A DNA stretch of 64,000 nucleotides from Hofstenia miamia. Taxonomy: Eukaryota; Xenacoelomorpha; Acoela. The stretch is taken from assembly GCA_004352715.1 (NCBI GenBank), contig SCFE01000083.1, positions 289,991 to 353,990 of the forward strand, given 5' to 3'. Positions 12,550 through 27,700 of this stretch are shown here, in pieces. The translations under genes were made by a program, and so were the position numbers. Positions within the stretch are counted from its first letter, which is position 1, and the number at the start of each line of letters is the position of its first letter. The notes under the pieces were generated by a model that saw only the letters and a program-made list of their open reading frames with translations, did not search any database and was not told where the DNA came from.

Positions 12550-12737
12550 TCAGCATAACGCGACGCAGATCTTGCTAGCAAATCCTTGCGCAATGATAGA
12601 TAATATGATGCTAACAATGAAAGCGTAATAGGAGATGCCCGGAGTGATGTTCCCTGGAAGTTTGAATGCCGTTCCACCAATCACGTCAATATTAAATCCA
12701 ATCGGGAAGATTATTGCTGCAACACAAAGAAGTACAA
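12550..12737 (-). CDS. MOSMO: MOSMO-like exon 3 (C-terminus and stop)
   Basis: The acceptor ATTTAG precedes 12737. The first two bases complete a phase-1 codon, then 61 residues follow to a TGA at 12552-12550. The exon contains IIFPIGFNI, GGTAFKLPGN and a last hydrophobic stretch ending ASKICVALC, all in the order expected for the MOSMO C-terminus. A possible AATAAA poly(A) signal on the minus strand lies at 12264-12259, about 290 nt past the stop; no cleavage site is proven. Confidence 0.9.
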
Positions 12738-15700
12738 CTAAATAGAACAATAGTAACGTGTGGTCAATGTACAAAATTCAATTCAAAGCAACATTTCTAT
12801 TTATAGCTGAATTGTACACTTGCTATTGCCAGTACTGCGGTAGTAGGTGTTAGTTTAACACACATACGCAATGACTATCAATTACTTGTGAAAAATAAAG
12901 TAGAATTTAAAAACTTAATTGGTGTACATGAAGCTTTTCTTGCAATTGAAAGATATTCAAGTAGGTTTTACATACAGCCCAAGGCCCTGAATGTAAAACA
13001 AAAATTTAATACGTTATATATAAGAAAAATACCAGCAAAGTTTAGCTATAAAATCTTAACAGAAGTCTTAGCAAACATTATAAAAAACAACATATATCAA
13101 TAGCATTGCGCTTTTGACTTTGAAAAATCGCGCCGAGTTTAAAAACGAAAATGCCTATGGCTATAAATAAAACAGTAAACAAACACAATAATATAGGTAG
13201 ATATGTATTTTAGGTTTTTAAACCTGTTTTACACGTTTTTACAAGCATTAGTAAAAGCACATTGTTTTAAGCATACACAGATTGCAATTTAGCATTTTAA
13301 GAATTTATTGAGTGAATATTGAATATGATAGCTAGTCTTATTTACTGGTGACAAACGAAAAGCGATTGAAATTAACGCGTTTTCAGACAAAGAAAAATCT
13401 GAGAATTGCCAAATTATTTCGAATTGACACATGCATAAAATGTGTTTTCATTATAAAGACAGCAGTTCAATACAACGATTCAGTGACAAATTTCGATATA
13501 TCATGAAGAACATTGTGCTCGTATCCCCTGCCAGCTTGCGTAACTACAATATAAAAAATTGTTTAATATGAAACAAAAGCAAAATCTGAAATTCATAAAA
13601 AGCTCCTACATATTTACAATACTAATTGCAGTGGACGAATGAATTTGAGCCAATGAAATTAAAAAAGCACCGCACAAAATTAAAATTGAGTGATAAGATT
13701 CCTTTTTGTTACGCCCCCTGCCAAATGAATGAACTTATGAACATAGACAAATATGATATGATCACAATCCTAAAAACTAAAAGCCAGTCGTGGTTCTAGA
13801 GAATGGTGAGATTAGTTCTTTATTTTCTACCACAATCCACTGCACAAAAATTAAACATTCATAACATTTCCGATATTCCTAAATTTCATTGAATTGTGTT
13901 TATAAATGAAAGAAAGTGCATGTGGTTGATGAACGTTCTTATTTGATGGGTAAAAAGGCCCACAATTTACTGAAATTCTTATGGACATATACAATAAGTT
14001 CCTGGGAACTAAAAAGTGATGAACTTTCTAAAAACTACAATAAATAAGTGTCGGTTCCAAAAATGGGTCTAGCACTGAATAAGCATTAATTCGCATATTA
14101 AATACCTGTAAAAATTATCATAAAAGGTGATTATGTCAAGATTGTTGCATTGGATTTAAGTAACATTCAACAAAACTCCAAAATATTCAATAATTTCTAA
14201 AATTAATACATTAGTAATTCCACCATATAATAAATTTATTCTGTCATATTTCAGAATACCTCACGGTCCGGTATTGGAACCTCTGGTTTAACTTGTTTCA
14301 CGTAATACGTGGTAGTGGTAACACTATCATCACGTTAACAGAATAATTGAAGGTTTTTCATAAATCACAACTATTTGAAAATGTTTCTTGTAAAAAATGG
14401 AATTTCTCCACCGGGCAAATTCAAGAAAAACTACGAAAATATATATTATGTATTCCCATATAAAAAAATAATATAAATTATAAGGAAATGAATTTTAAAT
14501 CTTAACAATATTCGACTGTTGAGTTTTTCAGTTTTGAGTCAGTGGCATAGCTACAGGGGGGGGGGGCATGGGGGCAAATAGAAAACAGCTCACCCCCCCC
14601 AGAGAGAAAATAGAGTAAGCTTTTAAGAGCAATAAAATTGTTATAAAATATTTTCTTTCCCCCATATATTTCGTGGGCTGGGCGCGTCTTTTGTGTGTGT
14701 GTTTATATATATATACTTATTTTTCTCATTAGATATAACTAATGTCCTTCCTTATATATAATTGTACGTCAGCAATACAACATGTTAAACTAAATAAGAA
14801 ACCCCAAGCCTAATCGCTTGCAATTTGAGATAAATAGTGAAAGGTCGATTGATTTTTCGACATTACAGGTAAAATTGTAAGAATTGATCCCATTCATAAT
14901 AATATCGAGTTGGTCTCGAGTACTCGAAATGTCGAGTCGAGCTTTTGGACCTTTGAGCATTCGAAGAGACCTAATACCACCAGTAATAAAAGACATCATT
15001 TAGATAAATGAATGAACTAAATTATTTGAACAACGTAAATCAACTACAAATAAAGATAAGAAAGACCTTTGCATGGTTACATGCTATACTCACAATTTAT
15101 CACTTTGTTTGCAATCAATATAAGAAATTACTAAATTAACTACGACAAATATACACATCACTGTCATTTGTTCATGCTGATTTTGTATATTTAAGTAAAT
15201 ACGCATAGATTTTATCGCGCATGCCTTACAATGACTAATACGTAGGTACGGTAACAAAGAATCACCTCATAGGATTCTATATATGATTATTTACTAGCAT
15301 ACAATATGGCTATACAATAATTGAAGTTTCTTTTTCCATTACAGAAGGCCTTAAAATGCGAAAACTCTAATAATTATAATTTTCGTTAGTGTAATTATAA
15401 GAACCCAACACCCCATGAAATTGGTGGCAGCGAGAGAATTATTGAAAGAGGATGTTTCACAAGCAACACAAAATAGACAGAATACATGGTTTTAATAATT
15501 GTAGTCTTTTACAAAGTGTAAAACACAAGCAGCAATCACATAAAATNNNNNNNNNNNNNNNNNNNNNGTGTAATTATAAGAACCCAACACCCCATGAAAT
15601 TGGTGGCAGCGAGAGAATTATTGAAAGAGGATGTTTCACAAGCAACACAAAATAGACAGAATACATGGTTTTAATAATTGTAGTCTTTTACAAAGTGTAA

Positions 15701-18700
15701 AACACAAGCAGCAATCACATAAAATTTAGGGCGTATATGAATATTCCATGAATGTTTATTCTTCATTGTATACTTTGTCTAGTTGTGTTGAATAATTGCA
15801 ATAAAGTTGATCTATTTTTTACAATATTTTAACTGAGTTGTTTTAAGAAAGTATTTTTATATTATAAATATATTTACAGAATTATTCACTATCATCAAAT
15901 TCAATTTTTAGTTGATATGGTAAAAAATTGCCGATACTCTGTTTAATGTTTAATCAAAAGTATTTGGCCGTTCATAATAGTTTTATTCATGGCCAGAAAT
16001 ATTATTTTAGAATTATCGTAAATCTTGCTTTGTCTTGAAAAGCGAGATTAAATGATTTGTATTGAACATAATAAAACGAACATTTCATAATGAATACGGC
16101 AAATATTAGCATCCGTTGAGATAATCGAACTTTGAACAATCATTCAAGTAAATTGTAAAGTGCTTCGAACTTCAAATCATATAATGATATTAACACAAAT
16201 TATTTAATTACGAAGACTAACTGAATGGGAAATGTTTTTAATCAATGTAAAATTACTAAAAGGTGCTTAAAATAAAAGGGCATCATTTGATATCACTCCT
16301 TATGATGTTTCAATAAATATGAAATGTAAACAGGAAATGCCTACATTAAAGTGTAGCTGACGTAAATGTAAATTCTGGTGAAAATGTCAATAGGGAGTCA
16401 ATGTTTATTAATGTTGTTATAGAAATAACTGTATCAAACACTCCTACATATTAGAGGGCAAGCTCACTGATATATTTAGAAGTTTACGTGCAAGATTCAA
16501 TGTTTTATATGAATACTTTAAATTTAAAATTCAAAACAACTGATTCTTATTTAAAATATAAATTGCGTAAGCATGTTTTTTCTCTCGAAATGCATAGATT
16601 AATACACTGGAAAGACCATAAGTAGGCCAAATCATTACTATTAATACCAAGTCAATGTTATATGACGCTGTGATAGGGTACATTTTAAAGAAGCTTTACA
16701 TTGTATATGTGCACGTAGTTCGCGATCTGCCTGATTTAAGTTTTGGACACCAAATGTCTTAAACACATTTTGCCTAGTATTGAGGTTTGTTATTAGCAAC
16801 GAAAATATAAATATCTTTAAGGCGTAATATATGTCCACCTCTGGTCAGGTTAGTCAGTCAGTTCTCAATCGTTACCTGTTGACTTTCATCAATTCACAGA
16901 CGGCAAGGAGTTTAAATAGCCCGGTTTTTCCCAATCTAAAAGTAGTAAATCAATTTACGCGGAGCTGATTCTACCGCCAATAGTGAAAAAGTATGCTGAT
17001 CTGGAAAAAAAGAAAATTAAATATTTTTGATAAAAAATCTATTGGAGTTAAGAAACTGGCTGCCTACTTGATTTGTAAGGCGCGCTATTATCAGAAGGGT
17101 TAGTTAATAGAATTCTGAGAAACGTGAGAAAATCACTAGGATTTTCATTCAAAATATGGATTTGGGTACAATGTCATCGTCATTTTCCAACAGATCTGCC
17201 AGACTATTGATGTAGCAATTTGCCATTTCTTACTTGAAAGTATTTTTGTTTAAATAGTATTTTTAAACCCTGAACTACGGTATTTTATTGCGGAACTGGT
17301 ATGGGTTTCATATTTTTGTAAAGGATTTCACTAAGTTCTATAACGAAAACATTAAATGCAAACGTAAAACTTTCATAAAGATTGTGTATCATAGAATAGC
17401 AGGCTTGTTTTGAGAGTGGGCTAAAATTTTAGCTTTAGGGGAAAGAATGTTTATTAATATACGCTTGTTAGTTGAATAGAAAATGTCACCTATTACAAAA
17501 TCATGACGGGCTAACAAAAAATAATTCGAGATTTGAAATCAGCGAGCTCAAATTACTTTAAATCAGTTTTCAAAGTCAAAACCGCATATTTTTTTATAGA
17601 CCAGTAAATTAGTCTTTAGGATGCTTTATTTGCATCAATGATTCAAGATGACTAAGCCACAAACAAAAGGGTAAACCAAAGTCCTCTACATCTATACACT
17701 GCTAAAATACATGCGCTTTTACTAAGCCACGTCCAAGTCAGCCATCTTCAACAAAACACTAAAAAAATGTTTGATCAACTGCCAGTACTTCAAACTCAAA
17801 AGAACTGCCAAAATTAGAATAACGAGTATTTACAAATTTGAAAGACCTGAGTGTGGAGATTGCTTGCAGTTTTCTACTTACATTGAAATATTTTTTTAAA
17901 AACTAGCTCAATTAATCCCAACTGCAAAGAATTACCCAGAAAATTGTACTGGAGTCAATGACATCTATGTCAAAATAACAAATTTTTTAAAATTTTTTAC
18001 TGAAAATAATAAAGAGAATAATAAATTTACAACATTGTATTATAACTTTATGCATATAAATACATATACACAAACTCCTTGGTGCATACAAATGCCTTGT
18101 CAAAACATACTTGGTAGTCAAAAAAATTGTTTTGGGGAATTATAGGATAAATTTCCAATCCTGTTGTAGCGTGGTATGGTGTTACATTCTGATATTTCTT
18201 GTGTGGTGCGGGATGTCTCCACGACAGGCCTGTAAAATAGGTTTAATAGAATAAAAATGACTAGATATACCATTTCAAACTAAATTTCTCACACGGAAAA
18301 TAAAAATTTATATTGTTAAATTTGGCCACAGATTTTGCAAAAAATGAATCATCAGGAGGGATGTAATAATTAAATGATACTCTATGCGATGAAATATTAT
18401 TTATGTAATTGTGAAATTAGCGTTATGTAAATAATATTATTAATCTGAATACGATATAGATATTAGTTGTATGTCTACATAACTATTATATAAAAAGAAT
18501 CAGGGCGCGGAAGAATTCTTAGTTGGCAAAAGCAGTTTCTATAAAAGGGCAAAAAAATTATATATTTTTAAAATAAATCAAATGTTTATCTTCATCAAAC
18601 AATAGTATTGAAAAATAAAAGACATCAACACATGTATAAATTAAGCATAAAGTTCAAATTTTGTCCCTCAAAATGATTCTGCCCTCTTTTGGCACACACG

Positions 18701-21700
18701 AAAATAATAATTGCTAACATCATTAGACATTCTTTTTACAGCATTAATCATCCTAAACAGACGTACAATAAAAAATGTCAGTTCGTACTAAGCATAAAAT
18801 TAATCAATACTGAAAACTATAAATCTTAAGAGCGTTCAACAGAAGGGATTATAAAACCAGAATGAAATGTAAGCTAAGCTTCATAATATGAATGATGAAT
18901 AGGAATTTCGATTTTGTAAGCGCAAAACTCACAGATCGTTTGATAACCGCATCCCAGATCCAGATTGTAAATATAAGATGTTGAAATATAAATAATCAAT
19001 GCAAATTGTTTACAATTTTTATCAGTTTCATGAGTGTGAAATGCCAAATATTTTGATAGCATCCTGTTTTTCTCTCAACAATTACATATTCAGAAACTTT
19101 TAAATAATTGTTTATGCTTATGGTAAAAATAAATGACACAACTCAGTAAAACTCCATGTATCCATGGAAGGATTTCGTAAATTCCATTGTTTGCAGGGCC
19201 CTGATAAGTGCAAATAAAACCGGCTTACCTCTGCATTACGTTATTTATCACAAATAAAAAAATCTAATAGCGCAGTGCTAGAAGAGGTAGACTACGCCAA
19301 TATAATATTGCAAACACTAAAAAGCAATTGCTACTACGATAATTGAAATCGTAATGGATAATTATTAATTTCTTTTGTAAAACACTGACATTAGTTATAT
19401 ATTAAAAACTATGACTACAACATTTGGATTAAATGAGTGCATACTGATATCGCAATGCCATTTGCACAAAACCAAGCTGTTGGTAGATGCCATTGAGAGC
19501 AGATTTTGTGATTCCAGTTTATTCACCAACGATCAATGATAGTTGATATACACCTTTAGCCGCGGAGGAAAAAACTAACACACACATTCCAGTTAAGAGA
19601 CTACACACCTATTAAATGAATGACCAAAGAAAATGTCGTAGCAGTGAAATCTTACTATTCATTGCCTGTGATGTCATATTGAAAAAAGGTTTACGTTCGT
19701 TCCAAACATTGCTAAAGTATGACTGACATGAAGCACAGCAGTTGTTTTCAGGTATCTCCTCTTTTATCAAAATCATAACTTATTATTAATGGCGATGCTA
19801 GCACTTTGACTTGAACAAATGGCATCTGATAACGCAACTTTGATGCAATTGCAAATATGTTTTCATTTGAAAGCTTTTTAGCAGAGAATTGTCACTTGAA
19901 ACTTTAAATGTTTCCAATAATGTACAAATTGCTAAGATCATTTGGATAAATTCTTTTAATCTCGTAACTATCTATTCTGACACCCTCTCAGATTGGTTAA
20001 AACATAAAACGATTATATTTTTATACCAAATGTATAAAAAAATTATTTAGTTGGCTCAATACATGACTTAAATACTGAATAACATCAGATTCAAGTTTTG
20101 GACTAGACATCACAAGCCCAGATATGAACATCCCACACAACTCACATGCAGCTCGAAAGTGCAAGGCACATCATACGGCTCACAAAACGAAACAGGAACT
20201 TCCTCATAGCCGTTCAACATATCTGGAAAACGGATGCAGAAATATAAATTTTTTTGCAAGTATGTCTCAACGAGTTTCAGCCTTATATGGAGAACGTGGA
20301 GGCTATAGTGCTAGACTATTGAATTTTGCAACATGTTTTATAGTCTTATAGTAAGATAAGAGTCAAGCTCAATGATCCTAAATTTGGTTGTAAAATATAT
20401 AAATGAATGAATTTGTCCGATACTATAAATAAGGCTCCCTGAATTAGTATTTCTACTGCAGGTGAAAGAGTCAATAAATGTGTTGTTCAAAAGACGGAAT
20501 AGTGAAAAGCTGTAACTTAAACAACGGTGTTAGTGAAAATAGATTTAATAATATTTAATGAAGATATAAATTAATAGACCAGTTTTTTGCCTTTGTATTA
20601 TTTTTCCGAAAAGCCTTCCCTACCCACAGAGGCATCTGTGGTTATTTCATAGACTATCGCCAATGCCATATACATAGGATTAAAACATGAATAGTTCAAC
20701 GGCTGAAAACAATTACGTTAAGAGTTATATAGGCACAAGATAAAGGCTACTCTAGTATTCTTTGCACAAGATTCTTCTTAATGCTTACAGTCCATTTCCA
20801 ACATGAAATGCAATGTTTTAAAGTAATGTTTGAACAAAAAAACCTTGAACAATTCATCGCATAATTATGAAAATAAACATAGAAAAGATCATGAATGCAT
20901 GCAAGTCATACATTATGAAATTACATCTCAATGATATTCAAAAATTATAATGAATACATTGGTAAGTCTAGAAACAATTTCAAAATGATTTTCAATGTTT
21001 AATTTAAAACAAAATTAATAAAGAAAAATGTATTTCATACAACACATTAGTAAGCCTATTTACTGTATTACACTATTGTGTTGGTTCGGTGTCCTGCTGT
21101 AATTGCCCTTGCAAATATATTAACAGACAGCCTGAGCTCCATGTCTAAATGATAAGATTGAATTTTTTGTTTGTCGGACAATTGAAAAGCACGCATCAAA
21201 GCTAATCAAAAGGCAGTAAATTTTAGCAATAGTGATTGAAGACGTTGTGTCAGAGCTTTCATTAAGATTTAGCATAGTGTAATGTTTCAACACTTAAATA
21301 AGATCAAAGCCATATTTTTATACATATCTTTCATTAATTCCTTTTTAGCGCTCTGTTAACAATTGCCATTATCTCTGCCTATGCAAATCCATTAATAACT
21401 GCATTAAATTTAGTGAATGGCGCTATCACATAATAACCAATTGTGATAGATTGATATTGAAACAGACCATATAATTTAATCATGCAATTAATGAAATTAC
21501 AAATTTAGTGCGATGCACTTTTGGAAACGTAAAGAATTTAGCAACCCGAGCCTTCTTCATATGACTACAGTCAGTCCAAAGCAGGCACAGCTTTAGCTGG
21601 GAGGCAATTGAAGGCTAGTGCCCCTTTTTGAATATTTTTTCAATTTTTGCAAAAAGGGCTTTGCTATGATCTTAAAATATTTTGCCGCTGATGTTCACAA

Positions 21701-24700
21701 GATTGTCAAACAATAATTGAACTTGAACTATGCGTAAAATCTTTAAATTAGACTTTTAAGATATACAATTTACGATATACTGTAGTTTACACTTGAATTT
21801 ATTTTTTTTAAATTACCATTTTCTTTTCTAGACACAAATTTGGACGGTGTCCCCCTTATTTTAAAAATCCTAAACCCCACTGGTCGACAACCTAAGTACA
21901 TACCAAGCCGATACTTAACCTAGGCAGTGGCGTACGGAAAGGGAGCATGGTGGATGTCCCCCGTTAGATGTTCAAATTTGATTTTGACTGATTAAATAAA
22001 AAAAATTCGATAAAAAATTTACAATCTAAGGTCGTGAAAATCCTGCATACCCCACTGAACTTAGGTACATAAAAGGCGGCAATTTAGATTTAAGCTCAGG
22101 AAAGATCCAAATAAAAACAAAGGCACTCCATTCTCAAATGAAAAACTACCTATTAGACTGGCAATTCAACATATTAATGCAAAAACATACCATAGCCTGG
22201 CTTCCTACAATACTTCAAAATAGTTCAACTAAATATTTGCACAATTAGTTTTTCAGATTTGAAATTAACATCAAATATAGTTGTTGCATAGCTACAACAA
22301 TAATGAAAGTGAATTTAACTATGAAAAATAGGTGAATTATAACTATGGCCGTTCAAAAAAGTTGAAAATGACAATTTAAAATCAGTCAAAGATGCTTACA
22401 CAGAGGAATAGATGCAGCAACGTCATTTGGCCATTTGAAAAAGACAAGTTTAATGTATACACGTTTAGTAAGTCTAATGAAATGTACGCAGCGGAAATCT
22501 TTTGTATTTGACGGAAGCATAAACGTATAGCAATTACATTATGCAGATTGACGTCAGTATCGGCACTGGTAGAAATTGAAAAACAGAAAACGCAGCGAAA
22601 ATACCATTACCGCTTCAATTAAAAATTCCTTGTCAATTCAAAAACAACTTCACTTTAATTGTTATGTCTACGGTTTTGTTCAATAGTAACTAATTGTATA
22701 CAACAAAACACTTACGCGGGATCATTCAATCATCTACATAAATCAGGAATGTCACAACTGTGGACTTAGAGGAAAATTGAACAGCTAAAATCGGAATAAA
22801 AAAACAATGAAAATTTCCCCAAGATTTAATGTCAATTTAAAACATTTAAAATAAATGAGTTTCTGTAAAATGGTAAATTATGAGACGTATTACATCTATT
22901 CAATATGTAAGGCTTTTTACTCAAATCTAACATTTAGACAACTTGAAATACAGACTACAAGTGGATTTAAGTTTGACATACAAATTTACATAAGCATTTT
23001 AAGTGATTAGGAAATACTAATCAACAGGATCATTGTGATAGCTCCAGGATTGGCAAACAAAAACGTTTTAAACATTTAAAAAATGCTTTTTTGCGGTTAG
23101 ACAGCACGTACTAATATTTTGCTGAAAACAGATTAACAACAAATATTGAATTATGATGAACTTATCAACATTCATTTTTCATTTTATACAAAAACAAAAC
23201 GCAAAAACACGTAAAAACATTGCAAAAACATGTTTAAAACATTACTGTAAACAGTGTTTAAAACAACCCACCCCATTTTTGAAACGTATCAACCTATTAA
23301 CACGATTTAGCAAATTCCTAAAGAAACACCACTTGACGACTATTCCAAAATATATTTTTGAATCGCATCTTGATTATCAAGTTGATATAAAATATCATTC
23401 ATACTGGAGGGACAACAATAAATTTTACATTATTAACCTGTCCAGGTGACAATCATGAATCTTTCGTGCGTATTGTTTCGCAATGAGACAGTCAACGTTT
23501 GGTTGGCGCGCTGACAGACAAGAAAGCATTCTAGCAATAAATTTTTCAAAATTTATTCAAACGAAATTTACATTAGTATCTAAGCTCATTGAACTTTTCC
23601 TAAAACAGCAAATTCCACTCAAATTCCTTTCATTGGAAAAACTTTTTTGAGGAACAACAACTAAGAGTGAAAAATTTTCTTTGTTGTACTAAAGTAATTG
23701 CAATGAAAATGCACATAATTTACACTTCATTTAATGAAAGTGTTAAGTAAATTACGTAGGAATAATATGTTTATTGATTAAAATTATTTAAAAACATATC
23801 GAGTATGAATGCAAGGCTGATATCTTATAAATTCCAATGCAGAATTCCACAAAAATATGGAAAATAGTTTGGAACCCATTTGCATCATGTATTTCAAAAT
23901 AAAAATTGCAATGGAAACTTAATTCATTACCATCGACAACTTTTTATAATATGACCCATAAAAATTATAGAAACTAGGAATTACGTACATTCATTGATTC
24001 GTAGGTGACTTTTAACCCAATGCAGTCTGAATATTGACAAATAATTGCCTAGTTTATTCATTCTAATATTGAAATTGAAGTAAAAAAAACTCGTGAAATA
24101 CACTTACGCTTTACAAAAAAATACAGGGAGAATTAACATGTAAGCAAGGTTGTTACAATAATTGGTTATGTACACTAACCAAAGAATGGTAGTAGAAATT
24201 AGATGGTGAAATATTGTATTGAGACTGCAAACACGGACTGGAACTCAATTGTGATATGTTAACATAACGCTCTACTGGCATAAATTATACATTCGCAATT
24301 TTAAAAAGAAACACTTCAAATACAAATGCATATTATTAATAGTTTGCTTGAATACTGCCATATGTCGCTATTGTATGATTAACAAATGCTTTTAAAATAT
24401 GAAAAATGGCTATATGATATAATACAAGGAACACATATTCCCAGATGCTCATTCCAAATAATAAGGCAAGACTTACATGCAAAGGCGGAAAACCACCAAC
24501 CAATGTCTTCGAATTCTTTCCTCCAATGTGATAGACAAAAGAAGATGATTGTGAGAATTTGAGTAACTATGGAAACAACAATGAAGGCAAATGTGATCCA
24601 CCAATGCACAGGGATGTCTGGATTATGAATACAATACTCTTCTGTAGAATGAACACTGTTACATTGACGAAAAATTCCAACTCGCATCACGACTAAACAC

Positions 24701-27700
24701 GCTTGTTATATACCCAAATATTAATAAAAAATAATAATAACAATAAGACACCTTTGTCGACGTTATCCAACAGTTGTGTAAGCCAGTGGCAAATACCAAA
24801 ATAATTTTTAGAAGGGGCCTAAGACAAGGTGCATACCTTGTTCCAAGGCAACAATATGCTAAGTGTATAACTGGGTACAAAAATATATGAATGTCATTTA
24901 TTATTGCAAAATTTTAATGAATTTTATTTTTAGGGGTCCACCCTTCTCAATCACCAGCTGTATTAGCTTCTGGTGGGTGCACAAGTTCACACAATTTAAT
25001 TCTACTTAGTTCCATTTTATTCAATGCTTAGAATGTTAAACATTTCCTAACCCTAACCCTAACACATTTCCTTATCTTACTACATGTGTTGTTTTTTCAA
25101 CAAGATGAATAGAAGAATCATATCAAGCTCTGTCTCATTTGCAATACAATGAATTAGCCGAATTGTGAAAATGGATGAAAGGTCCATTTTCAAAAAAGAC
25201 GTTCTATGAAATAACATGTGTCATGGTATAGAATTCCTCCCAAAGTCAATTACTTTTGAGGTGTAGAATAATTTACCTCGAGTTATAGATGATTGCCTTC
25301 CAGTCATTGGTAAATTGGGGCCATCAATCAATCTGAGCAATTTAACAGTGGTATTAATTTGCTTTGTCATGCTTAAATAAAACAAAGATCTTATCACTTC
25401 ATGAGCCAAATTATGTCTAGTTTAGATTCATCCACCGAAGTAAAATAATACGTGAAATGAAGATTTCTAAATACTACAAATTTCGCTTAATAGAATAAAC
25501 GTTCTCCTTGCGAAATCCGTTAATGACTTTCATTAATCAGAGGAATTAGATACTAGAATCTCTTTGGCCAACCGAATAAGCGAAATCAACAATTTTGTAT
25601 AAAATTATTGTCTTAAATTAAAATTGGGTTAAAAACTTAAAAAAATAATTTTAGATTTATTAGGAAGTAAGTTTAACAATGCATCGCAAGCGAACTGTAG
25701 AATCGAGAATCATTAAGCTAAGCAGGTCTAAATAGGAACATTCAAAGTATAATGAAAAATTATAGTACATTACTGGACAATTAAAATATTTGAATTATAG
25801 AAAAAATTGTTGATATTGACTTTTAATTTAAGAAAATGTTAATTTTGAGAATAATATCCATGTAAAACCTCACTTTTCTGAAAACGAATGGAATGAAACT
25901 AAAAATAAAAGAAAATAATTTTTTGCATATTTTATGCTAATTAGCCAAGATTGCGGCCGCAATTTTAGTACTTCAGTTGTGCCACTCTAGGGATTTGATA
26001 CATTACATGAATCATTCGATTTTGGTTTTTTAAAGATAAGAGTCATGACTAGGGAATGCCATTTTCATCTTTTTAATGTATGAACTTTATTTTAAAAAAA
26101 GCAATATTAAGCAGATTTGCTCATTTTTTCTAAATAAAATAATCTAAATTTTCTTAGTGCATTAGGTACATCTTTGCTATAAACTAGTAGCATACATGTG
26201 TTAAATGATAGTCTTAGAATCTTAAATTGTTAATAAATGAAAATGCATTTTTAATATGACTTTTCAGAATAATACCACACCCTAAGTCAATGCATATTTG
26301 GTGCACATAAATGAACAAATACATTTCACAATAGGCTTAATATATCACATGAAAGAGTCTACTGATGACAAAATAAGATAATAAAGCATTTGGATAAAAC
26401 TTATTAGGGTTGTAATGGATTTAATGCAAAATAAATGAAAGTAAATTAAAGACAACAAAAGTTTCATGTCGTCATGTGAGTATGAAATTGTGGTACATTT
26501 CTTTCTTTTACTTATTAATTAAATGTGAACCGATGACACGAAAAAGGGACACGTCGACGCAGTTGAAACTCGGATATTATTCCTGGTACCTTACTGGTCC
26601 AATCACGTGTTCAATTAGTACATTTCCATCACGATCCAGTCCCGTAGATATGGTCCCTCTCCCAATTCTATTTCTGGTACTGCACTAAGACTACATGTGC
26701 TAAGATTATGCGTTACATTAATCAAAATGGGATTAGCACTATAGTTGTCTACAAAAATCATGTAAAAAATTTTGTCGATGAATTTCTTAATGTAGAAGGC
26801 AACCTTAACATGCTAAGAAGTGCCATTTTTCCATTACACAAATTATCCTGTTTAATTTTCCTATGTATGGAAATCTATGACCATAGGATTTTCGAAAGTT
26901 CACTTCAGTTTAAAATGTCTCAGACAATGATTGACATCATGATTTCAGATCAACAAATTAATACTATTAAAAGAATATGCAGCTGCGATTTCACAAAAAA
27001 TCAGGATTCGAAGACAATAGAATGTTAAATAATGGGATTACTACGATTAAAAATCATGGTTAAAGAAAAAGGCTAGGAAAATTCATAATTAGTCAATGTA
27101 TGAATCAAAACAATTTTAGATGTCATAGACAGTGTCGGGCGTATCAAATCCAGTTAATGTGTGAAAGCGCAAAAAATCGTAGCCATCCGCTCCAGGAGCC
27201 AATTTATCGAACAAATGAAACTGTCGTATTTGTCATCAATAAATTCATAAAAAACCGCTCAAAGTTGAACAATTGCGCTCTTAAATCCTGATTGCAATAT
27301 AAAAATATAATGATTGACAAAATCAAGTGCCACATAGATTAGCGAAACATGTAAATTTAGGAAAAATATATTATTGCCAGACGTTATTTTCATAAAGAAT
27401 TTAAAAAGACCTATTGAAAATGTTTTCATTCAAAATTAAAGTATATGTTTTGCAGTAAGTTTGTGCAACTAGGAATTTGATAAATGGCTATTTAACTTGC
27501 CTAACTTCATCAAACTCTTAAAATATCTAAATATTTCATTTATTTACCGTAAAATCTTAATCTTAATTCCAACTTCAAAACTTAGCTTTTTTATGAAGTT
27601 CCAAGTGAAATAGCAGCTTCATAAATGTACTGACATTTTAGGGATTTCACGAAATAAAATTTAAAACTATTTGCCTGGAATAAATTCTCAAAAAAACATT

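Larger units (their letters stand above)
12738..24476 (-). other. MOSMO-like intron 2 (11.7 kb)
   Basis: AT-rich intronic sequence. It contains the gap-flanking duplication at 15389-15725, a G/C homopolymer repeat near 14550-14600, CACTG-type repeats near 21925-22057 and a likely degenerate hAT MITE near 23045-23270. No tRNA, rRNA or coding exon could be supported; the many 60-100 codon open stretches are expected by chance in this composition. Confidence 0.8.

Noticed and set aside
12738-12774. Open frame upstream of MOSMO exon 3
   Set aside because: It lies before the TTTAG acceptor, has no ATG start, and the family alignment begins at the acceptor.
20124-20351. 75-codon plus-strand frame
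   Set aside because: No domain, no splice context and no homology I recognise.
24379-24476. Continuation of the open frame past MOSMO exon 2
   Set aside because: It follows a clear GTAAGT donor, does not resemble MOSMO, and the true continuation is found in phase at 12737.
25046-25063. Telomere end
   Set aside because: Only three CCCTAA units, inside an intron.
25221-25409. Minus-strand frame resembling a LINE C-terminus
   Set aside because: The ending FGRNSIP only weakly recalls the WNSLP block and no RT sequence precedes it.
26708-27028. 106-codon plus-strand frame
   Set aside because: The longest unassigned frame in its area, but no motif or splice-compatible partner; length is within chance for this composition.
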